Origin: Cryptosporangium arvum DSM 44712
GTDB taxonomy: Bacteria; Actinomycetota; Actinomycetes; Mycobacteriales; Cryptosporangiaceae
Assembly: GCF_000585375.1 (NCBI RefSeq)
Contig: NZ_KK073874.1
Span: 1,922,001 to 1,986,000 of the forward strand
DNA: 64,000 bases
Direction of reading: 5' to 3'
Part shown: one piece after another, positions 60,677-64,000 of the stretch
Layout: each line of letters begins with the position of its first letter
Position numbering within the stretch: position 1 is the first letter of the stretch
Translations under genes and position numbers: made by a program
The notes under the pieces: generated by a model
What the model was told of the DNA's origin: nothing
The model's input: only the letters and a program-made list of their open reading frames with translations
Databases searched by the model: none

Positions 60677-61789
60677 ATGAAGCTGCCCGATCGTTTCCGG
60701 TTACCCAGTGTGTTCGGGGTTCAGGTTCTGCTCGTCGTGGTGTTCGCGGTGCTGTGGAATCCGCTGGACTTCTTCATCTACCGGCTCGGTGGTCAGGTCG
60801 TCGGGGACGGTGCCCGGCTCTACCTGGAGCAGCAGGCCGCGCACTGGTTCACGTACACGCCGTTCGCAGCCGTGTTGTTCGAGCCGCTGTCGTGGGTGCC
60901 CCTGGTGCCGGCCCGGGTGCTCTGGGAGCTGGTGTCGGTCGGGGCGTTCGCCGTGGCCTGCCGTCAGTTCGTCCCGTGGCGGTGGGTGGTGCCCGGGCTG
61001 ATGCTGGAACCGGTCTGGCACTCGCTGTTCCTGGGCCAGATCAACCTGCTCCTCCTCGCGCTGGTCGCGATCGACTTCCGGCGGGTCGCGGCGGGCAAGC
61101 CGGCGGGGATCGGCATCGGGATCGCGGCGGCGGTCAAGCTCACGCCGGGCATCTTCGTCGTGCTGCTGCTGGCCGCCGGGCGGGTGCGTGCGGCGGTCGT
61201 CGCCGGGGTCACGTTCGGGGCCGCGACGCTCGGCGCGTGGATCGTCGCGCCCGAGGCCTCGCTCGTGTACTGGCGCGACACGTTCTACGACAGCACCCGC
61301 GTCGGCGTCCCGTACGTCAGCAACCAGTCGCCGTACGGCGCGCTGACGCGTCTGCTGGGCGACGTCGGCAGCTGGTATCACGTCCTCCCGGCGGTGCTGT
61401 CGGCGGTGGGCATCGCGGTGGCGGTGCGGTACGCCCGGCGCGACGACTGGCTGGGGGCGTTCGCGGTGGCCGGGCTTACCGGCCTGCTGGTGTCGCCGAT
61501 CTCGTGGAGCCACCACTGGGTGTGGGCGCTGCCGGCGCTGGCGGTGCTGTGGCGGGACGGCTACCGCCGGGCGTTCCTGGCCACCGGAGCGGTGCTGGCG
61601 CTCTCACCGATGTGGGCGACGCAGTTCGTCGACCACCCCAACGACGTCTGGGTGCTGCTGCCGGTCCGGAACGCCTACCTGCTGCTCGGGCTGGCCCTGC
61701 TGACCCACTTCGCGGTCCGGACAGCAAAACGCTCCGGCACCGCCGAAGCGGTACCGGAGCGTGTTCTGGCGACGCGGGACGCGCGTTAG
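60677..61789 (+). CDS. GT87-family membrane mannosyltransferase
   Basis: 370 residues with about ten membrane segments. The GT-C fold is seen in the early loop [20 protein letters not shown], whose Asp is the likely catalytic base, then [22 protein letters not shown]87 (DUF2029) enzymes add alpha-mannose from polyprenyl-phosphate-mannose to PIM, LAM or proteins. The acceptor is unknown. Codons near the 3' end contain a hairpin that serves the convergent aceE. The stop overlaps aceE by four bases. Confidence 0.88.
   Translation: MKLPDRFRLPSVFGVQVLLVVVFAVLWNPLDFFIYRLGGQVVGDGARLYLEQQAAHWFTYTPFAAVLFEPLSWVPLVPARVLWELVSVGAFAVACRQFVPWRWVVPGLMLEPVWHSLFLGQINLLLLALVAIDFRRVAAGKPAGIGIGIAAAVKLTPGIFVVLLLAAGRVRAAVVAGVTFGAATLGAWIVAPEASLVYWRDTFYDSTRVGVPYVSNQSPYGALTRLLGDVGSWYHVLPAVLSAVGIAVAVRYARRDDWLGAFAVAGLTGLLVSPISWSHHWVWALPALAVLWRDGYRRAFLATGAVLALSPMWATQFVDHPNDVWVLLPVRNAYLLLGLALLTHFAVRTAKRSGTAEAVPERVLATRDAR
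61729..61762 (-). terminator. Intrinsic terminator of aceE inside the convergent gene
   Basis: Arms ACGCTCCGG (61729-61737) and CCGGAGCGT (61754-61762) with an additional ACCG/CGGT inner pair. On the minus strand the stem is followed by GTTTTG, a T-run, 24 bases after the aceE stop. The stem is also read as codons [12 protein letters not shown] of the glycosyltransferase, so one sequence does both jobs. Confidence 0.75.
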
Positions 61790-64000
61790 GACGCCCCGCC
61801 CGTCTCGCCGGGCGGGGCCGCCGTGACGTCGTCGATGCGGTACTTCGCCAGCGCGTCCGACGCCACCGAGGCCTCGATCTCGCCCCGCTTGGCCAGCGCC
61901 CGCAGCGTCGCCACCGCGATCGACTCCGCGTCGACCTTGAAGTGGCGACGAAGCGCGTGCCGGGTGTCGGACGCACCGAAGCCGTCGGTGCCCAGCGAGG
62001 TGTAGTCGCCGGGAACCCAGCGCGAGATCTGGTCCGGTACCGCGCGCATCCAGTCGCTGGACGCCACGACCGGACCCTGCGCCTCGGCCAGCTGGGCGGT
62101 GACCCACGGGGTCCGCGCCTCGCCGTCGGGGTGCAGCAACGCCTCTTCCTCGGCCTCGACGGCGTCCCGGCGCAGCTCCGTCCAGGACGTGACCGACCAC
62201 ACGTCGGCCGCGACGTTCCAGTCCTCGGCGAGCAGCTGCTGGGCCTTGAGCGCCCACGGCAGCGCGACCCCGGAGGCGAGCAACTGCGCCTTCGGAGCGC
62301 CCTCGGTGGTCAGCGTGGCCGGCGCGTACCGGTACAGGCCGCGGAGGATGCCCTCCTCGTCCACGTGGTCCGGCATCGCCGGCATCACCATCGGCTCGTT
62401 GTAGACGGTGAAGTAGTAGAAGATGTTCTCCGGGTTCTCCCCGTACATCCGGCGCAGGCCGTCCTCGGTGATCACCGCGACCTCGTAGGCGTACGCCGGG
62501 TCGTACGCGACGACGGCCGGGTTCGTCGAGGCCAGCAGCAGCGAGTGGCCGTCCTCGTGCTGGAGGCCCTCACCGTTGAGCGTGGTGCGCCCGGCGGTGG
62601 CCCCGAGCACGAACCCGCGGCCCAGCTGGTCGGCGACGGCCCAGAAGCCGTCGCCGGTGCGCTGGAACCCGAACATCGAGTAGAAGATGTAGATCGGGAT
62701 CATCGGCTCGCCCTGCGTGGCGTACGACGTCGCCACCGCGGTGAACGACGCCACCGATCCGGCCTCGTTGATGCCCTCGTGCAGGATCTGGCCCTGCTGG
62801 GACTCCTTGTAGGCCAGCATCAGCTCGCGGTCGACCGACGTGTACTGCTGGCCGTGCGGCGAGTAGATCTTCGCCGTCGGGAACAGCGAGTCCATGCCGA
62901 ACGTCCGCGCTTCGTCGGGAATGATCGGCACGAAGCGGTCGCCGATGTTCTTGTCCTTCATCAGGTCTTTCAGCAACCGGACGAAGGCCATCGTGGTGGC
63001 GATCTTCTGCTTGCCGGAGCCCTTCTTCAGCTGGGCGTACATCTCCTTGCCCGGCAGGGCCAGCGGCTTGCTGCGGTCGACGCGCTTCGGGATCGCGCCA
63101 CCGAGCTGGCGGCGACGCTCCATCAGGTACTGGTACTCGTCCGAGTCCTTACCGGGGTGGTAGTACGGCGGCAGGTACTTGTCGAGCTTCTCGTCCGGGA
63201 TCTCCAGGAAGAGCCGGTCCCGGAACTCCTTCAGGTCGTCCTCGGTCAGCTTCTTCATCTGGTGGGTGGCGTTGCGGGCCTCGAAGTGGCTGCCCAGCGT
63301 CCAGCCCTTGATCGTCTTGGCGAGGATCACGGTCGGCTGCCCGGTGTGCTCGGTGGCCGACTTGTAGGCCGCGTAGAGCTTCCGGTAGTCGTGGCCACCG
63401 CGCTTGAGGTTCCAGATCTCGTCGTCGCTCAGGTGCTCGACCATCTTGCGGGTGCGCGGGTCGCGCCCGAAGAAGTGCTCGCGGACGAACGCGCCGGACT
63501 CGGCCTTGTAGGTCTGGTAGTCGCCGTCGGGCGTGGTGTTCATCAGGTTGACGAGCGCGCCGTCGGTGTCGGCGGCCAGCAGCGGGTCCCACTCGCGGCC
63601 CCAGACGACCTTGATCACGTTCCAGCCGGCGCCGCGGAAGAACGCCTCGAGCTCCTGCATGACCTTGCCGTTGCCGCGGACCGGCCCGTCGAGGCGCTGC
63701 AGGTTGCAGTTGATGACGAACGTCAGGTTGTCGAGCTCCTCGCGGGCGGCGACGCCGATCGCGCCGAGCGACTCGACCTCGTCCATCTCACCGTCGCCGA
63801 GGAACGCCCAGACGTGCTGCTGGCTGGTGTCCTTGATGCCGCGCGAGTGCAGGTACCGGTTGAACCGGGCCTGGTAGATCGCGTTGATCGGGCCCAGACC
63901 CATGGAGACGGTCGGGAACTCCCAGAAGTCAGGCATCAGGCGTGGGTGGGGGTAGCTGGAGAGACCCCCACCGGAGTGCGAGAACTCCTGGCGGAACCCG
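61786..64000 (-). CDS. aceE: Pyruvate dehydrogenase E1 component, homodimeric type, N-terminus missing
   Basis: About 737 residues are inside the window, of about 900 in full-length AceE; the frame stays open to the right edge and the ATG at 63936 is internal, since FRQEF...[14 protein letters not shown] continues upstream. The thiamine-diphosphate motif region is visible as [20 protein letters not shown] with NCNLQRLDG, and later domains carry [20 protein letters not shown] and [20 protein letters not shown]. It decarboxylates pyruvate and passes the acetyl group to the E2 lipoyl domain, feeding acetyl-CoA into the TCA cycle and the nearby fatty acid pathway. Confidence 0.96.
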   Translation of the reverse strand, partial: GFRQEFSHSGGGLSSYPHPRLMPDFWEFPTVSMGLGPINAIYQARFNRYLHSRGIKDTSQQHVWAFLGDGEMDEVESLGAIGVAAREELDNLTFVINCNLQRLDGPVRGNGKVMQELEAFFRGAGWNVIKVVWGREWDPLLAADTDGALVNLMNTTPDGDYQTYKAESGAFVREHFFGRDPRTRKMVEHLSDDEIWNLKRGGHDYRKLYAAYKSATEHTGQPTVILAKTIKGWTLGSHFEARNATHQMKKLTEDDLKEFRDRLFLEIPDEKLDKYLPPYYHPGKDSDEYQYLMERRRQLGGAIPKRVDRSKPLALPGKEMYAQLKKGSGKQKIATTMAFVRLLKDLMKDKNIGDRFVPIIPDEARTFGMDSLFPTAKIYSPHGQQYTSVDRELMLAYKESQQGQILHEGINEAGSVASFTAVATSYATQGEPMIPIYIFYSMFGFQRTGDGFWAVADQLGRGFVLGATAGRTTLNGEGLQHEDGHSLLLASTNPAVVAYDPAYAYEVAVITEDGLRRMYGENPENIFYYFTVYNEPMVMPAMPDHVDEEGILRGLYRYAPATLTTEGAPKAQLLASGVALPWALKAQQLLAEDWNVAADVWSVTSWTELRRDAVEAEEEALLHPDGEARTPWVTAQLAEAQGPVVASSDWMRAVPDQISRWVPGDYTSLGTDGFGASDTRHALRRHFKVDAESIAVATLRALAKRGEIEASVASDALAKYRIDDVTAAPPGETGGAS

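Overview
The window is chromosomal DNA from a high-GC (clearly above 70% by eye) actinomycete. The evidence is the very GC-rich third codon positions, frequent GTG starts, ATGA stop/start overlaps, the fabD-fabH-acpP-fabF operon behind a PucR-type FasR regulator, homodimeric AceE, an F420-type (LLM) oxidoreductase, DUF3145 and DUF3817 proteins, and an actinobacterial-type LexA box. A split Aer-like PAS/chemoreceptor pair and an HD-GYP protein fit a genus with a motile stage. Cryptosporangium or a relative is my guess from gene content and cannot be proven here. I see no rRNA, tRNA, CRISPR array, insertion sequence or prophage.

Layout. 1-13 kb: a c-di-GMP HD-GYP protein (cut by the left edge), VanZ, pirin, then a leftward block with a STAS protein, serA, a PAS-PP2C phosphatase, a small secreted protein, a fused SecDF and a CPA2 antiporter. 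12-24 kb: an aldo/keto reductase, an unusual family-A DNA polymerase with a glycine-rich insertion, a leftward lipid/STAS/membrane operon containing a protein expanded by minisatellite repeats, XdhC, PHP and HAD proteins, and a TetR gene whose 3' end overlaps a PAP2-GtrA fusion gene by 208 bp.

24-35 kb: a complete L-rhamnose module. A LacI-type regulator reads leftward. Divergent from it are an ABC importer (rhaT, rhaP, rhaQ, rhaS), then rhaM, rhaI, the bifunctional aldolase/dehydrogenase rhaEW and rhaB. Together they import L-rhamnose and convert it to dihydroxyacetone phosphate and lactate. Two matching palindromes flank the divergent promoter. 35-42 kb: a second, leftward sugar module (LacI regulator, binding protein, two permeases, GH31 glycosidase) with its own, different palindromic operator before both the regulator and the binding-protein gene.

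42-52 kb: a small unknown gene directly under a perfect LexA/SOS box, a potassium channel, DUF3145, a GH3 hexosaminidase, the fatty-acid synthesis operon with three inverted repeats in its promoter, and a MarR-MFS pair. 53-64 kb: an alpha/beta hydrolase, the PAS/chemoreceptor pair, an LLM oxidoreductase beside a B12-binding radical SAM protein, a NarL-type two-component system, a GT87 membrane mannosyltransferase and the C-terminal part of aceE, cut by the right edge. Several convergent gene pairs are separated by strong hairpins. The aceE terminator appears to lie inside the coding end of the convergent glycosyltransferase gene.

All functions are inferred from sequence features read by eye. 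No database search was possible.
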